Part shown: one piece after another, positions 17,232 to 24,925 of the stretch | Layout of the letters: each line of letters begins with the position of its first letter | Numbering within the stretch: the first letter of the stretch is position 1 | Assembly: GCA_013215465.1 (NCBI GenBank) | Contig: JABSOW010000008.1 | Span: forward strand, 62,001-126,000 | From: Colwellia sp. | GTDB taxonomy: Bacteria > Pseudomonadota > Gammaproteobacteria > Enterobacterales > Alteromonadaceae | DNA: 64,000 nt | Direction: 5' to 3' | Notes under the pieces: generated by a model | Databases searched by the model: none | What the model was told of the DNA's origin: nothing | The model's input: the letters and a program-made list of their open reading frames with translations, nothing else | Translations under genes and position numbers: made by a program

Positions 17232-17839
17232 TATTGAAAAATCATTATTGAAAAATCAATATTTGTGATTAATGATGTTGAGGATGCTGAAAACATAAAA
17301 ATAAGTAAAGCTACGACACCTGATAAACCATATAAGCTCTTCATTCCTAATATGTTTCGTCTAAATCCGTAATTTATATTTTCGTTAAATAAAAGAGAAA
17401 ACTTATTTGTATCTCTAGAATGTCTTCTCAAATAATCTGACCATGAACGATATACTTCATCCGCTTCATAAGGGGAGTTTGTTTGAATATCCTTCGTTGG
17501 TATACCAACGTCGGTCTTGAGTGCGAGAGACTTGTGTAATATTGCTTTAGCAGGGGCTGGAATTATGTTATCCGTATAGCGAAATATAGTTACAGATGGA
17601 ATTCCACCCCAGCTATTGAAAAGCCCTTGTTCTAGCTTTTTTCCTCCATCACGAGCTATATGAGATAAAAGCTGTACCCCCCCAAATGCCACTACAAGTG
17701 CCACTAAACCTGAAAGACTAGTGTATAGCTCAGGAACTTTTATGGATATCGCAACAACTATAGGCAGCAAGCACAACAATGCTGGGTAAACACGAGCTTT
17801 TCGATCATATGGATTAGTGTATTTCTCAAAATCAATCAT
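17231..17839 (-). CDS. Three-helix membrane protein of the E1/E2 operon, function unknown
   Basis: About 202 residues from the ATG at 17839, preferred over 17857 because GGA lies upstream and the start overlaps the previous stop by eight bases (ATGATTGA). Two membrane helices lie near the N-terminus (about 17-35 and 39-60) and one near the C-terminus (about 172-193). A soluble stretch of about 110 residues in between contains LFNSWGGIPSVTIFRY and YRSWSDYLRRHSRD. I do not recognise a named domain. In defence operons small proteins of this layout are often membrane-disrupting effectors, so that role is a reasonable guess. It is coupled to the first metallo-beta-lactamase gene upstream and to the small ORF downstream. 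Confidence 0.7.
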   Translation of the reverse strand: MIDFEKYTNPYDRKARVYPALLCLLPIVVAISIKVPELYTSLSGLVALVVAFGGVQLLSHIARDGGKKLEQGLFNSWGGIPSVTIFRYTDNIIPAPAKAILHKSLALKTDVGIPTKDIQTNSPYEADEVYRSWSDYLRRHSRDTNKFSLLFNENINYGFRRNILGMKSLYGLSGVVALLIFMFSASSTSLITNIDFSIMIFQ

Positions 17840-18938
17840 CGTTTTCAATCCTTTCATAAAATGGCAACGGTTCAGCTTTACCCCAACCTCTATCTGGTGT
17901 TCCAGAAGAATAATGATATTTGGTGGAACCTTGAGTAGCTACGACCTTAGCCCCCCTTCGAATAAAGGCGTTAACAACTCTTTTATTTGGATGTTTAGGC
18001 TCGCCACCGCTAGACGCTGAAACAAATGCCGTAAATTTTGTTTTTTGCCCGAATAAACCAGCCGAACCTATCAGTTTATCTAAGACAGAAGGACCGACAT
18101 TTCTTTTGCTACCATGATGTGGAATTTGTACGAACGAAAACTCTTGTAGATATTGACCCAATTCCTCAATTTTTTCTGCGGCATTATTGAGTGCTGGTAC
18201 GCCAGCATCACCTGTTAATAAGGCATTTTTACCATCAAAGTCAAAAAGTGATATTACACTCGAATTATTTTCATAAGAAGTAGCATTCTCTTCGGGTTCA
18301 ACTAAGTGTTCATCATCCCACCCTTCTGCCAACCAGTTAACAGCCTGTCCTAGCACATCGGCTAATTCCTGAAATACTCCCTTCTGTTGTAATTCATTTT
18401 CTGTAACATCAGTAATTGATTTGAAATTAATTAGTTGATTGAAATAAAAGTTGCTAGATGGGCCAACAATATTTAGATTAGGAATATTATGGTCATTTAT
18501 ATCTGAGAATGGATGATAAATCGGTATTTTTTTTTCAGAGGCTTTCTCATAAATACTATAGGCATATGGGTGTCTATCAATTAATTTCTGTCTAAGGCTT
18601 TGTTTAGTAACCCGACCATCATTAACTGCGTCCCATATTTGTTCGATATAATCCCAAGGACAATGTAGGAGGACTTTTTTAACTGTTAGCTGATCCATTA
18701 CAACAGACAAGCCAGATGCATGATCCTGATCTGGATGCGTACAGATCAAAAAATCTACATGCGAAGTATGATAATACTGTCTTACATGCTCTACTATCTT
18801 GTTACCTGTTTCTTGGGTGCCACCGTCAATAACACCAACCAACCATGTTTTTCCATCATCTGCTGAATAACGCACACAGATAGCATCTCCTGACTTATCT
18901 CCTTCACCTACCGGCAAGAAATCTATTTCATATTCCAT
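17832..18938 (-). CDS. Metallo-beta-lactamase-fold hydrolase, first gene of the E1/E2 operon
   Basis: A 368-residue stand-alone hydrolase of the ComEC/Rec2-like metallo-beta-lactamase group. Motifs seen are IDFLPVGEGDKSGDAICV (N-terminal strand and glycine turn), CTHPDQDHASGL (His68, Asp70, Asp72, His73), ALLTGDAGVPAL and IPHHGSKRNVGPS. No signal peptide or membrane helix is present, so it acts in the cytoplasm. GGAAAG is nine bases before the ATG. It is the first gene of the operon; upstream is about 275 bases of very AT-rich sequence likely to hold the promoter. In this family the conserved His/Asp set binds two metal ions and cleaves phosphodiesters or similar bonds. The real target here is not known. 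Confidence 0.82.
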   Translation of the reverse strand: MEYEIDFLPVGEGDKSGDAICVRYSADDGKTWLVGVIDGGTQETGNKIVEHVRQYYHTSHVDFLICTHPDQDHASGLSVVMDQLTVKKVLLHCPWDYIEQIWDAVNDGRVTKQSLRQKLIDRHPYAYSIYEKASEKKIPIYHPFSDINDHNIPNLNIVGPSSNFYFNQLINFKSITDVTENELQQKGVFQELADVLGQAVNWLAEGWDDEHLVEPEENATSYENNSSVISLFDFDGKNALLTGDAGVPALNNAAEKIEELGQYLQEFSFVQIPHHGSKRNVGPSVLDKLIGSAGLFGQKTKFTAFVSASSGGEPKHPNKRVVNAFIRRGAKVVATQGSTKYHYSSGTPDRGWGKAEPLPFYERIENDD

Positions 18939-19214
18939 ATTATCAAGCTTTCCTTATTTTTTTTCTATGGTATCCGAGATTACGAAGGGAACCTTCTCAA
19001 TCACTTTAACTGATAATTAGCCACCTAATCAATTGATTTTATTATATTTAATAATACCATATTAATAATTATATACAAAATATATAATTATAAAATAGAA
19101 CCAAACTTGATTAAAACAATTCTTAAAAGTCAAAATACAATGGGCATTCTTTTAGCTAGGGGTAATAAACATTTATTAGGCTTGCTTAGAAAGCTTAAAA
19201 CAAAATTACACCTT
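18939..19214. promoter_or_regulatory. AT-rich promoter region of the island, with perfect inverted repeat
   Basis: Highly AT-rich sequence upstream of the operon. At 19066-19090 lies a perfect 10-bp inverted repeat, TAATTATATA-CAAAA-TATATAATTA, a plausible operator or cruciform. A short ORF on the plus strand at 19107 has no coding character. Confidence 0.4.
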
Positions 19215-19445
19215 TCAAATGTGTCGAGTTTTATTTTTCAAAAACCTATTTTCATTTTCTTTACTTGGCAACATACAACTATCGTACTTACCAAATAAAT
19301 AATATCTATTAAGGGCGATACGATCATCAAGCCAATTCCTTATGCCCTTTGGAATAATTTTGAATAGGTATAGTAATCGCCATGGAAACCCAAGTTTACT
19401 CACGACATTTAAAAAAGCGTCACTCTTATCAAAGCATTGGTTGCC
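19215..19445 (-). pseudogene. C-terminal remnant of a DCC (DUF393) thiol-disulfide-type protein
   Basis: The reading frame encodes about 75 residues with the hallmark end of DCC-family proteins: KSDAFLNVVSKLGFPWRLLY, then IRNWLDDRIALNRYYLFGK and DSCMLPS. The N-terminal half with the Asp-Cys-Cys motif that names the family is absent. The fragment begins exactly where an NYN-domain gene breaks off in another frame. This indicates a deletion that joined two neighbouring genes. It is surely non-functional. Confidence 0.75.
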
Positions 19446-19710
19446 TTCCACAAGTATCCATAGCATCAATAACTAGGGCAATGTCAGTGGCATTTTTACC
19501 TTTGGTTAAATCGAATTGCTGAATAGGTTGAATGGCATATTCATGAAGAACATCTTCCCAATGTTTGATACAAGGGCTTTTCCAGTTGCCGTAGGCTCTT
19601 CGTATATTAACAACACCGTAACGAGCAAGTTCACTAAGAATAACGTCTATTTTGGCCGCGGGTGCATTATCAGCATCAATAAACAATGCTATTTTTTCCT
19701 TGTCTTTCAT
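19429..19710 (-). pseudogene. N-terminal remnant of an NYN-domain (LabA/PIN-like) protein
   Basis: About 86 residues match the start of NYN-domain proteins: KIALFIDADNAPAAKIDVIL, RRAYGNWKSP, and FDLTKGKNATDIALVIDAMD with conserved acidic residues of the RNase-like fold. Intact members continue for more than 100 further residues (DUF88 and OST-HTH domains). Here the frame runs into unrelated codons right after VIDAMD and stops. It is the 5' half of a deletion fusion with the DCC fragment downstream. A truncated peptide could still be made, but it lacks the second half of the active site. Confidence 0.75.
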
Positions 19711-19910
19711 ATATCTAATCGTCCTTGGAGAATCTTAAGATACTATAAAGATAATTATCGGACATTAAAAGACTGTTTTGGTGAAACTTTGATTACCGTC
19801 ATAAAAAATGGGCAAACTAATGAAGGTTTAAAGTTTATTTTAAATTTTGGACTTATCCGCTATTTTGCTATTATGGCTGCTTTCCGTTCCCTATAAGGCA
19901 GCAGCACTGC

Positions 19911-21785
19911 GTGGAAGTTTTTCAACTTAGAGATTATCAACAAGAAGCTGTTTCTGCGGTGCTCAAACACTTTCGAAAAACCAACGAATCTGCGGTGATT
20001 GTTTTACCTACAGGCTCAGGTAAAAGTCTGGTAATTGCCGAGCTTGCTCGCTTGGCAAAGAGAAAAATACTAGTACTCACCCATGTGAAAGAATTGGTCG
20101 AGCAAAATCATCAAAAATATGAAAGCTATGGTGTTACCGCCGGTATTTATTCTGCCGGATTAAAACTGAAAGAAACTCAGCACCAAGTCACGTTCGCCAG
20201 TATACAATCGGCATCCCGCAACCTAGATGACTTTAGTGAGCCCTACTCCTTAATTATTATTGACGAATGTCATAGAGTTAACTTAGCCAGCACTGAGCTG
20301 GCTAAGGATAAAGCTAAAAGCAAACCTAAAGGGGAGTCCAAAGAGCAATCACAAGAAAGAGCAAGCAAGCTGTCCAATAGTAATCAGTATCAACAAATCA
20401 TTGAAAAATTGATGCAGGCTAATCCCGAGGTGAAATTATTGGGTTTAACCGCAACCCCTTACCGTTTAGGCATGGGCTGGATTTATAAAAAGCATTATCG
20501 TGGTTTCATGCGAAGTGAAGAAAAGCGGCCTTTTGAGCACTGTATTTATGAACTACCGCTACGCTATTTAATTAAACGAAAATATTTAACCGAGCCAAAT
20601 TTAGTCGATGCCACCATAGAGCACTATGATTTTAGTAGCCTGCGAGCAAACGCTTCTGGCGAATATAGTCCTACGGATATGAATCATCTATTAAATAAAA
20701 ACCCAAGGGTGACGCAGAGCATTATTGAGCAGGTCATTGAGTTAGGCCATAAACGCCAAGGCATTATGATCTTTGCCGCTACAGTTGAACATGCAAAGGA
20801 AGTCTTTAGTTATTTACCCGCCAAATTGAGTGCGTTAATTACCGGCGCTACCGACAACACTGAACGCGATAAGTTAATTAAGGCATTCAAGCGTAAAGAA
20901 ATTAAATACCTGGTTAATGTTTCTGTATTAACCACTGGCTTTGATGCACCCCATGTCGATATGATTGCAATATTACGTCCAACACAATCAGTTAGTCTCT
21001 ATCAGCAAATCATCGGTCGTGGTTTACGTTTGAGTGAAAACAAAAAAGATTGCTTGGTGATTGACTATACGGGCAATGCTTTTGATCTCTATCATCCCGA
21101 AGTCGGTGAGAAAAAGCCGAATAGTAAAAGTCAGCCAGTGCAAGTTCTTTGCCCAAGTTGTGAATTTCCCAATTTATTTTGGGGCATTTGTGATGATGAC
21201 GGTTATTTAGTGGAACACTACGGCCGACGATGCCAAGGCCTCGTCGATGCTCCAAATGAAGAGCAATCTACGGAGAGTCAATGTGACTATCGTTTTGTTT
21301 TCAAAGAGTGCCCTCACTGTGGTGGTGAAAATGATATTGCGGCTCGAACGTGTTTACAGTGCTTTGAGGTCTTAGTTGATCCCGATGATATGTTAAAAAA
21401 AGCACTACAACTTAAAGATTCAAAAATTATTCGCTGTGCAGGTCTTAATTTAACAAAGGTAAGTGATAAAGGCGCTGATAAGTTAAAAATCATTTACCAT
21501 GATGAAGAAGGCGCAGAGCTTAATGAGTCTTTTGACTTTACTAGGCCTAATCAGGTTAAAGCATTCAATAATATTTTTTCTAAACGCCTTAGCGCTAAAA
21601 TCAGTGTTCAACTGGGCTCTACTGGGTCGTTTGAAGTGACTAACCTTGAACAAGCATTAAAGTTAGCTAACATATTACCGTGTCCTGACTTTGTCATTGC
21701 CAGAAAACAAAAATTCTACTGGCGTATTAAAGACAGACTTTTTGACTATCAAGGTAAATACCGAAAAGCCAATGAGCTCAAATAA
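19911..21785 (+). CDS. radD: RadD (YejH) DEAD/DEAH-box DNA-repair ATPase
   Basis: A 624-residue superfamily 2 helicase-like protein aligning in memory along its length with E. coli RadD (586 residues). Seen are the Q-like RDYQQEAV, Walker A LPTGSGKS, motif II DECH, LLGLTATPYRLGMGW and motif VI QIIGRGLR. A zinc-binding region follows (CPSC and ECPHCGGEN, CLQC), ending with VDPDDMLKKALQLKDSKIIR as in RadD. A 20- to 30-residue low-complexity insert (LAKDKAKSKPKGESKEQSQE) after motif II is extra relative to E. coli. The start codon is GTG. RadD acts in repair of double-strand breaks and accelerates RecA strand exchange. Confidence 0.93.
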   Translation: MEVFQLRDYQQEAVSAVLKHFRKTNESAVIVLPTGSGKSLVIAELARLAKRKILVLTHVKELVEQNHQKYESYGVTAGIYSAGLKLKETQHQVTFASIQSASRNLDDFSEPYSLIIIDECHRVNLASTELAKDKAKSKPKGESKEQSQERASKLSNSNQYQQIIEKLMQANPEVKLLGLTATPYRLGMGWIYKKHYRGFMRSEEKRPFEHCIYELPLRYLIKRKYLTEPNLVDATIEHYDFSSLRANASGEYSPTDMNHLLNKNPRVTQSIIEQVIELGHKRQGIMIFAATVEHAKEVFSYLPAKLSALITGATDNTERDKLIKAFKRKEIKYLVNVSVLTTGFDAPHVDMIAILRPTQSVSLYQQIIGRGLRLSENKKDCLVIDYTGNAFDLYHPEVGEKKPNSKSQPVQVLCPSCEFPNLFWGICDDDGYLVEHYGRRCQGLVDAPNEEQSTESQCDYRFVFKECPHCGGENDIAARTCLQCFEVLVDPDDMLKKALQLKDSKIIRCAGLNLTKVSDKGADKLKIIYHDEEGAELNESFDFTRPNQVKAFNNIFSKRLSAKISVQLGSTGSFEVTNLEQALKLANILPCPDFVIARKQKFYWRIKDRLFDYQGKYRKANELK

Positions 21786-21799
21786 AATCAATTGGTTAT

Positions 21800-21865
21800 C
21801 TGAATGTGGCGGTGAGAGAGAAATTTGAACTCTACAAAAGGTGTAGTGCTACAAACCCTACTCGG
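21800..21865 (-). repeat. Decayed tRNA-Ser 3' end (module 3 of tandem array)
   Basis: On the minus strand this holds the T-arm and acceptor end GTAGAGTTCAAATTTCTC, then TCTCACCGCCACATT, closely matching the end of the intact tRNA-Ser at 22052-22142. It has a different, longer variable-arm-like part (CTACACCTTTTGTAG). The 5' half of a tRNA is missing. It shares its variable part more with module 2 than with the intact gene. Confidence 0.65.
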
Positions 21866-21892
21866 TTTGAAATTGCTAAACGTTAGAAAGCA

Positions 21893-21922
21893 AAAAGCCC
21901 GTTACTTTCGTAACGGGCTTTT
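21893..21922 (-). terminator. Terminator between tRNA-like modules 2 and 3
   Basis: A 13-bp perfect stem (AAAAGCCCGTTAC and its complement, loop TTTC) is followed by T on the minus strand. It is the same kind of unit as the tRNA-Ser terminator and can work on both strands, so it may also end the radD transcript. Confidence 0.8.
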
Positions 21923-21986
21923 CTTAATGTGGCGATGAAATAGAGATTTGAACTCTACAAAAAGGTTTTGCGCTACAAACTCTCTG
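21923..21986 (-). repeat. Decayed tRNA-Ser 3' end (module 2 of tandem array)
   Basis: The minus strand reads GTAGAGTTCAAATCTCTATT, then TCATCGCCACATTAAGA, a near copy of the tRNA-Ser T-arm and acceptor end. The anticodon and D-arm parts are absent. It is followed by its own terminator at 21893-21922. Confidence 0.65.
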
Positions 21987-22005
21987 AACTTTTTATATCC
22001 CAGAA

Positions 22006-22039
22006 CGAAAAAACCCGCTAACTCTTTCGAATTAGCGGG
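22006..22039 (-). terminator. Terminator of the tRNA-Ser gene
   Basis: An 8-bp stem (CCCGCTAA/TTAGCGGG) with loop CTCTTTCGAA is followed by six T on the minus strand. It lies 12 bases after the tRNA 3' end. Confidence 0.85.
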
Positions 22040-22051
22040 CTCATCTTAATG

Positions 22052-22142
22052 TGGCGGTGAGATAGAGATTTGAACTCTAGAAGGGCTATAAACCCTTGCC
22101 GGTTTTCAAGACCGGTGCTTTCGACCACTCAGCCATCTCACC
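22052..22142 (-). tRNA. tRNA-Ser (anticodon TGA)
   Basis: On the minus strand the sequence begins GGTGAGATGGCTGAGTGGTC and has the anticodon loop CTTGAAA (anticodon TGA, reading UCA-type codons). It has the long variable arm expected of class II serine tRNAs and the T-loop GTTCAAAT. It ends TCTCACC-G-CCA, and the 7-bp acceptor stem is perfect. CCA is encoded. It is the source of the decayed 3'-end copies downstream. Confidence 0.95.
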
Positions 22143-22327
22143 TGAAGTTAACAAACAGCTTGTAAAACAATACTTGCTTGAGAACGAAGCGGATATTAAA
22201 GTGTCGGCATAAGCTTGTAAAGCAATAATTTACGAAAATGCATTAATTATTGCTGTTTGCTAAAAAAACAGTCAGTTTGAGGATAATTCAATCGGCAAAG
22301 TCAAAAATACTGAAGAGGAAAACTATT

Positions 22328-22945
22328 TTGAGTAAAAAAAACATGCCAAACAACCCTGATAATAAATGCCGTTGTCCATGGCTTGATAACAGTAAACCTG
22401 ATTACGTTGACTATCATGATGATGAATGGGGAGTTCCTGTTCATGATGATCGTAAAATTTTTGAGTTTTTAATACTAGAATCAGCACAAGCAGGATTAAG
22501 TTGGTATACCATTTTAAAACGTCGGCAAGGTTATCAAGAAGCTTTTGCCAATTTTGATGTGCACAAAGTTGCTCAATACAATCAAGACAAGGTTGAAGAG
22601 TTGATGTTAAATTCAGCCATTATTAGAAATCGCGGTAAGATTAATGCCGCTATTAGTAACGCCAAACTCTTTATTGAAATTCAACAAGCGTTTGGCAGCT
22701 TCAGTACTTATATGTGGGGCTTTGTAAATAACAAAACCATTGTTAATGAATATACTGAGCTAAGTGACTACCCTGCTACAAGTATTGAATCTGATGCATG
22801 GAGTAAGGATTTGAAAAAACGTGGCTTTAAATTTATTGGTTCAACCATCTGTTATGCACATATGCAAGCATGTGGCATGGTAAACGACCATAGTTTGACC
22901 TGTTACAAAAGGAAACAAATATTAGATAAGTATCAACAGCGCTAG
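22328..22945 (+). CDS. tag: DNA-3-methyladenine glycosylase I
   Basis: About 205 residues. Family features seen are CRCPWLDNSKPDYVDYHDDE, WGVPVHDDRKIFEFLILESA, QAGLSWYTILKRRQGY and the C-terminal GSTICYAHMQACGMVNDH, which together include the zinc-binding Cys and His residues of Tag. The enzyme removes N3-methyladenine from DNA as the first step of base-excision repair. I place the start at the TTG at 22328, because GAGG lies eight bases upstream. An ATG at 22343 is the alternative, and the longer in-frame ORF from 22250 has no homology. It stands alone between the tRNA-Ser gene and a MITE copy. Confidence 0.9.
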   Translation: MSKKNMPNNPDNKCRCPWLDNSKPDYVDYHDDEWGVPVHDDRKIFEFLILESAQAGLSWYTILKRRQGYQEAFANFDVHKVAQYNQDKVEELMLNSAIIRNRGKINAAISNAKLFIEIQQAFGSFSTYMWGFVNNKTIVNEYTELSDYPATSIESDAWSKDLKKRGFKFIGSTICYAHMQACGMVNDHSLTCYKRKQILDKYQQR

Positions 22946-22947
22946 TA

Positions 22948-23214
22948 TATACCCATGTTACCTCAAGATGCCGGATTCAGCTGGAATTAGAAACGTCTTT
23001 AGGCAAGGTATTGATTGAAGAGAATGGTTGTACCCTTGTCGAAATCAATAACGTAGCATAAAACGTTTCTAAACCAGCCCTACGGGGATGTCTGAGCAAT
23101 CCATAGTCTTCGTTGCATCTATTTTTAATGGAACAACCATTAATAAAAAGATGCGCCTTGATCATGAATCGCTCAGTCATCCTGAAACTCGTATCTTGAA
23201 GTATCATGGGTATA
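22948..23214. mobile_element. MITE-like repeat, copy A (267 bp)
   Basis: It is bounded by imperfect terminal inverted repeats: TATACCCATGTTACCTCAAG at the left end and, at the right, the complement of TATACCCATGATACTTCAAG. If the outer TATA is read as a TA target duplication plus element end, it fits a TA-targeting (IS630/mariner-like) non-autonomous element. A near-identical copy lies inverted at 27270-27537. Its internal 76-codon ORF is an accidental frame, also present in copy B. Confidence 0.8.
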
Positions 23215-23358
23215 GCTATTTAAAAAACGGCATGTCATAATATGTCACAAGGACATTAAACAACTTAAAGTTTTAAATAACTTGAACTTAACAAAAATGC
23301 CCTTATCTTACTTATAATAAGTGAGAAGTATTTAGAATTAAATTTTTAAGGAAGTTTT

Positions 23359-24027
23359 ATGCAATCTAATATGAATTTTCAAACAGCGAGCCAAAGCTCA
23401 GCGATTGAAATCAACAAAGTATTGAAAAATACTTACATGCTATTATCAATGACTCTAGCTTTTAGTGCGGTAACAGCTGGCGTTTCAATGGCGATGAACT
23501 TGTCACACATGGCTGCGTTAGTAATGATGTTAGTTGCTTTTGGCTTAATGTTTGTTGTTAATAAAAAAGCAGAATCTGCTAGTGGTATTTTCTGGATCTT
23601 TGGTTTTACCGGCTTAATGGGTGCTTCTTTAGGGCCAATGCTAAGTTCCTATGCTGCTATGCCTGGTGGTCCAGCTATTATTATGCAAGCACTTGGTGGC
23701 ACGGCATTAATCTTTTTCACTTTGTCAGGTTACGCCTTAACCAGTAAGAAAGACTTCTCCTTTATGGGTGGCTTTTTAATGACTGGCTTGATTGTGGTAG
23801 TAGTCGCAAGTTTAGCTAATATTTTCTTTCAAATCCCCGCGTTGTCATTAGCAATAAGTGCTGCTGTTATTATGGTTATGTCAGGCTTAATCTTATTTGA
23901 TACTAGCCGTATTATTAACGGTGGTGAACGTAACTATATTAGAGCAACCGTTTCGTTGTACTTGAGTGTTTATAATATTTTCGTTCATTTACTATGCCTT
24001 TTAGGCGTAATGAACAGCGACGATTAA
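23359..24027 (+). CDS. Bax inhibitor-1/YccA-family inner-membrane protein
   Basis: A 222-residue protein with about seven membrane helices and the family end FDTSRIINGGERNYIRATVSLY, then LSVYNIFVHLLCLLG. These are the BI-1/YccA (TMBIM) signatures. E. coli YccA binds the FtsH-HflKC protease complex and slows degradation of its membrane substrates; other members conduct ions. AAGGA precedes the ATG. As in enterobacteria it lies next to a tus gene region, which supports orthology with YccA. A good terminator follows at 24097. Confidence 0.9.
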   Translation: MQSNMNFQTASQSSAIEINKVLKNTYMLLSMTLAFSAVTAGVSMAMNLSHMAALVMMLVAFGLMFVVNKKAESASGIFWIFGFTGLMGASLGPMLSSYAAMPGGPAIIMQALGGTALIFFTLSGYALTSKKDFSFMGGFLMTGLIVVVVASLANIFFQIPALSLAISAAVIMVMSGLILFDTSRIINGGERNYIRATVSLYLSVYNIFVHLLCLLGVMNSDD

Positions 24028-24095
24028 TTGTTAGACCATTGAAAAAAGATAAATTATATAAAATTTAAACGTCAGTAAAAATTCTGTATAATATT

Positions 24096-24121
24096 AAGCC
24101 TCGCGATTGCGGGGCTTTTTA
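24096..24121 (+). terminator. Terminator after the yccA-like gene
   Basis: An 8-bp stem (AGCCTCGC and GCGGGGCT with one G-T pair, loop GATT) followed by five T. Confidence 0.85.
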
Positions 24122-24175
24122 ATGTCTTATAGCAATTAAAATAATGACTCGCTCAACTTACCAGAGAAATATTTT

Positions 24176-24538
24176 GTGAAAAAACTCGCCGTGGTAGTCA
24201 CTACCCCACCGTATAGTAACTTAAGCGTAACTGCGCTAGATTATGTTGAAACAGCGCTTAAATCGGGTGTTGAACTGGTCGGTGTGTTCTTTTATCAAGA
24301 TGGCGTTATACACGCGAATCAGCAAGCACACATTGCTAGTGATGAGTATCAATGTATAAAGCAATGGCAAGCACTACAACAAACATTCAAACTACCTTTA
24401 CACTTATGCATTACCGCGGCTGAAAAACGCGGACTTAGTGATGAAGAGCCCAATAATATTCATCCCATATTTACCGTGTCTGGTTTAGGTGAGCTAGTTG
24501 AGCTGGTGAACAAAGCCGACCGTTTGGTGCAATTCTAA
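24176..24538 (+). CDS. tusD: Sulfurtransferase TusD
   Basis: A 120-residue DsrE-fold protein starting with GTG. The relay cysteine is seen in LHLCITAAEKRGL (about residues 76-88), as in E. coli TusD (Cys78). TusD takes sulfur from TusA and passes it to TusE within the TusBCD complex, for 2-thiolation of the wobble uridine mnm5s2U34. The next gene tusC begins at the last base of the tusD stop (TAATG), so they are cotranslated. Confidence 0.93.
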   Translation: MKKLAVVVTTPPYSNLSVTALDYVETALKSGVELVGVFFYQDGVIHANQQAHIASDEYQCIKQWQALQQTFKLPLHLCITAAEKRGLSDEEPNNIHPIFTVSGLGELVELVNKADRLVQF

Positions 24539-24909
24539 TGACTAAACCGTTAAATAAATTAACCGCAATACTTAACGCTAAAGCGCCCTATTCAAATGCG
24601 GCCGGAAAAGATGCGCTAGATATCGCCTTAATATTTGGCTCTTTCGAACAGTCGACATCATTGTTTTTTCAAGGTGATGGGGTTTGGCAACTTATTCAAG
24701 GGCAAGACGGAGCAATTATTTCTGTTAAAGATTATTTAAAAACTTTTGCGGCTTTTGAGTTTTACGACCTTGAAAACATCTATATTTGCCAAGAGTCACT
24801 GAGTGAACGAGGTTTAACTGCTGACTTTCATATTGAGCAAGTAGCAGTGCTAGCCAGCAAAGAATTTGCTGATAAATTAGCAACACATCATACTATTTTA
24901 CGATTTTAA
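24538..24909 (+). CDS. tusC: Sulfur relay protein TusC
   Basis: A 123-residue DsrE-like protein, second of the TusBCD complex. It carries the family segment KDALDIALIFGSFEQSTSLF and YICQESLSERGL. TusC has no essential transfer role in E. coli but is needed to form the heterohexamer. It overlaps the tusD stop by one base and is followed after 16 bases by tusB. Confidence 0.9.
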   Translation: MTKPLNKLTAILNAKAPYSNAAGKDALDIALIFGSFEQSTSLFFQGDGVWQLIQGQDGAIISVKDYLKTFAAFEFYDLENIYICQESLSERGLTADFHIEQVAVLASKEFADKLATHHTILRF

Positions 24910-24925
24910 TGAAGAAGCAATACTA

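Noticed and set aside
13571-18938. Calling the island a type II CBASS system
   Set aside because: E2-E1 and JAMM proteins resemble Cap2 and Cap3, but no CD-NTase or typical CBASS effector gene is next to them in this window, so the name is not supported.
15853-18938. Calling the two metallo-beta-lactamase proteins ComEC DNA-uptake components
   Set aside because: They have only the hydrolase domain, no membrane channel region, and lie with E1/E2 genes; ComEC-type sequence similarity is limited to the fold and metal motifs.
19107-19298. A 63-codon plus-strand ORF upstream of the island
   Set aside because: Low-complexity AT-rich composition, no Shine-Dalgarno, no recognisable family, and it overlaps the DCC remnant on the other strand.
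21800-21986. Two additional tRNA genes downstream of tRNA-Ser
   Set aside because: Only the T-arm and acceptor 3' end are present; no anticodon or D-arm can be folded, so they are remnants.
22977-23207. A 76-codon ORF on the minus strand, repeated as a 69-codon ORF at 27277-27486
   Set aside because: Both lie wholly inside the 267-bp MITE copies. They start at the terminal repeat, diverge by frameshift at the end, and have no ribosome site; they are accidental frames of the repeat.
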